Part shown: one piece after another, positions 4,833 through 5,295 of the stretch
Layout: each line of letters opens with the position of its first letter
Position numbering within the stretch: position 1 is the stretch's first letter
Assembly (NCBI GenBank): GCA_002482705.1
Contig: DLGM01000272.1
Span: forward strand, 1-5,295
Direction of reading: 5' to 3'
Length of the DNA: 5,295 nucleotides
DNA from: Cyanobacteria bacterium UBA7694
GTDB taxonomy: Bacteria > Cyanobacteriota > Sericytochromatia > UBA7694
Position numbers and translations under genes: made by a program
Notes under the pieces: generated by a model
Told to the model about the DNA's origin: nothing
The model's input: only the letters and a program-made list of their open reading frames with translations
The model's database searches: none

Positions 4833-5295
4833 ATGTTCAAGTTTGAAGACGAAGATGATGAAGAAAAGACCCTCAAAGACGTCCTTGAGGGCCTGTCTGA
4901 CAGCAAACTTTTCAACAAGAAATTCCTTGAGAAGCGCAAAGTCTTCCTCTGGGGTCCGGTCATGGATGAGTCGGCCCGCGACATTGTCAACCGCCTCATG
5001 TATCTCGAAATGGTTGATCCGGGTAAAGAAATTACCTTCTATATCAACAGCCCCGGCGGGGTGGTTACCTCTGGCATGGTCATTTACGACACGATCAAAA
5101 TGATCTCCTCACCGGTTTCCACCGTATGTATGGGTTTGGCTGCTTCGATGGGCTCGATCCTGCTGTCAGTGGGTGCCAAAGGCCGCCGCTTTATCTATCC
5201 CAGTGGCCGGGTCATGATTCACCAGCCCAGCATTGGCGGTCTGATCCAAGGGGCTGCTACCGATATTGCCATTCACGCCAAAGAGATCGTCAAAA
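4833..5295 (+). CDS. clpP: ATP-dependent Clp protease proteolytic subunit ClpP (3' partial)
   Basis: The first 154 codons of a ClpP, the serine peptidase that forms tetradecameric barrels with ClpX or ClpC/ClpA unfoldases in cytosolic protein turnover. Seen directly: YINSPGG (70-76), the oxyanion-hole/substrate-loop region; GLAASMGS with catalytic S105; RVMIHQP with catalytic H130. The catalytic Asp would lie after the window end. Start ATG at 4833 has GGGAG 9 nt upstream (4819-4823). The N-terminus is unusual: residues 5-11 are all acidic (EDEDDEE), followed by TLKDVLEGLSDSKLFNKKFLEKRKVFLWG. It lacks the 'GERAYDIYSRLL' segment and hydrophobic axial loop of E. coli-type ClpP. Relatives with KRKVFLWGPV and GLAAS instead of GQAAS form a separate ClpP subfamily, often in genomes with several clpP genes (family knowledge from memory). 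With both visible catalytic residues present it is probably active, unlike ClpR. No partner unfoldase gene is visible before the window ends. Confidence 0.95.
   Translation, partial: MFKFEDEDDEEKTLKDVLEGLSDSKLFNKKFLEKRKVFLWGPVMDESARDIVNRLMYLEMVDPGKEITFYINSPGGVVTSGMVIYDTIKMISSPVSTVCMGLAASMGSILLSVGAKGRRFIYPSGRVMIHQPSIGGLIQGAATDIAIHAKEIVK

Noticed and set aside
1..5295. CRISPR array, tRNA, rRNA, insertion sequence or phage genes
   Set aside because: No regularly spaced repeats, cloverleaf-like segments, transposase or phage protein motifs were seen on either strand.

Overview
The window is a bacterial chromosomal segment with moderate GC (by eye a little over 50%), dense coding and no mobile-element genes. 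From the 5' end it holds: the 3' part of a plus-strand gene for a probable Cys/His (CHAP or NlpC/P60-like) peptidase; a convergent minus-strand gene for a 497-residue double response regulator with the order REC, DUF4388 (PATAN), REC, DUF4388; a minus-strand xdhA-type gene for the [2Fe-2S]/FAD subunit of a xanthine dehydrogenase-family enzyme; a minus-strand gene for a small lipoprotein that may belong to the DUF2993/LmeA-like lipid-binding proteins; and, divergent from it, the first 154 codons of a plus-strand clpP gene that runs off the window.

The three minus-strand genes (lipoprotein, xdhA, response regulator) are separated by about 150 bp each, and xdhA has a strong promoter of its own. 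They look like separately transcribed genes rather than an operon. xdhA has no molybdenum-subunit gene (xdhB) after it in this window, so its partner must be encoded elsewhere. The response regulator has no histidine kinase beside it and no DNA-binding output domain.

The genes are ordinary family members. The less explained material is between them: a 64-bp REP/MITE-like palindromic element directly after the lipoprotein stop codon (outer arms GTAGGGGC/GCCCCTAC, inner perfect 20-bp palindrome, G10 tract); a perfect 7-bp inverted repeat over the -10 of the lipoprotein promoter; a perfect 17-bp palindrome upstream of the response regulator; three small hairpins upstream of clpP; and a 9-bp perfect inverted repeat at the convergent gene end, where the two stop codons overlap by 4 bp.

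The organism cannot be fixed from this sequence. PATAN-type regulators are typical of Cyanobacteria and their non-photosynthetic relatives, and also occur in Myxococcota and others. A GTAGGGGC-ended palindromic repeat also fits such genomes. A cyanobacteria-related lineage such as Sericytochromatia is a guess only. I see no convincing previously undescribed multi-gene system here.
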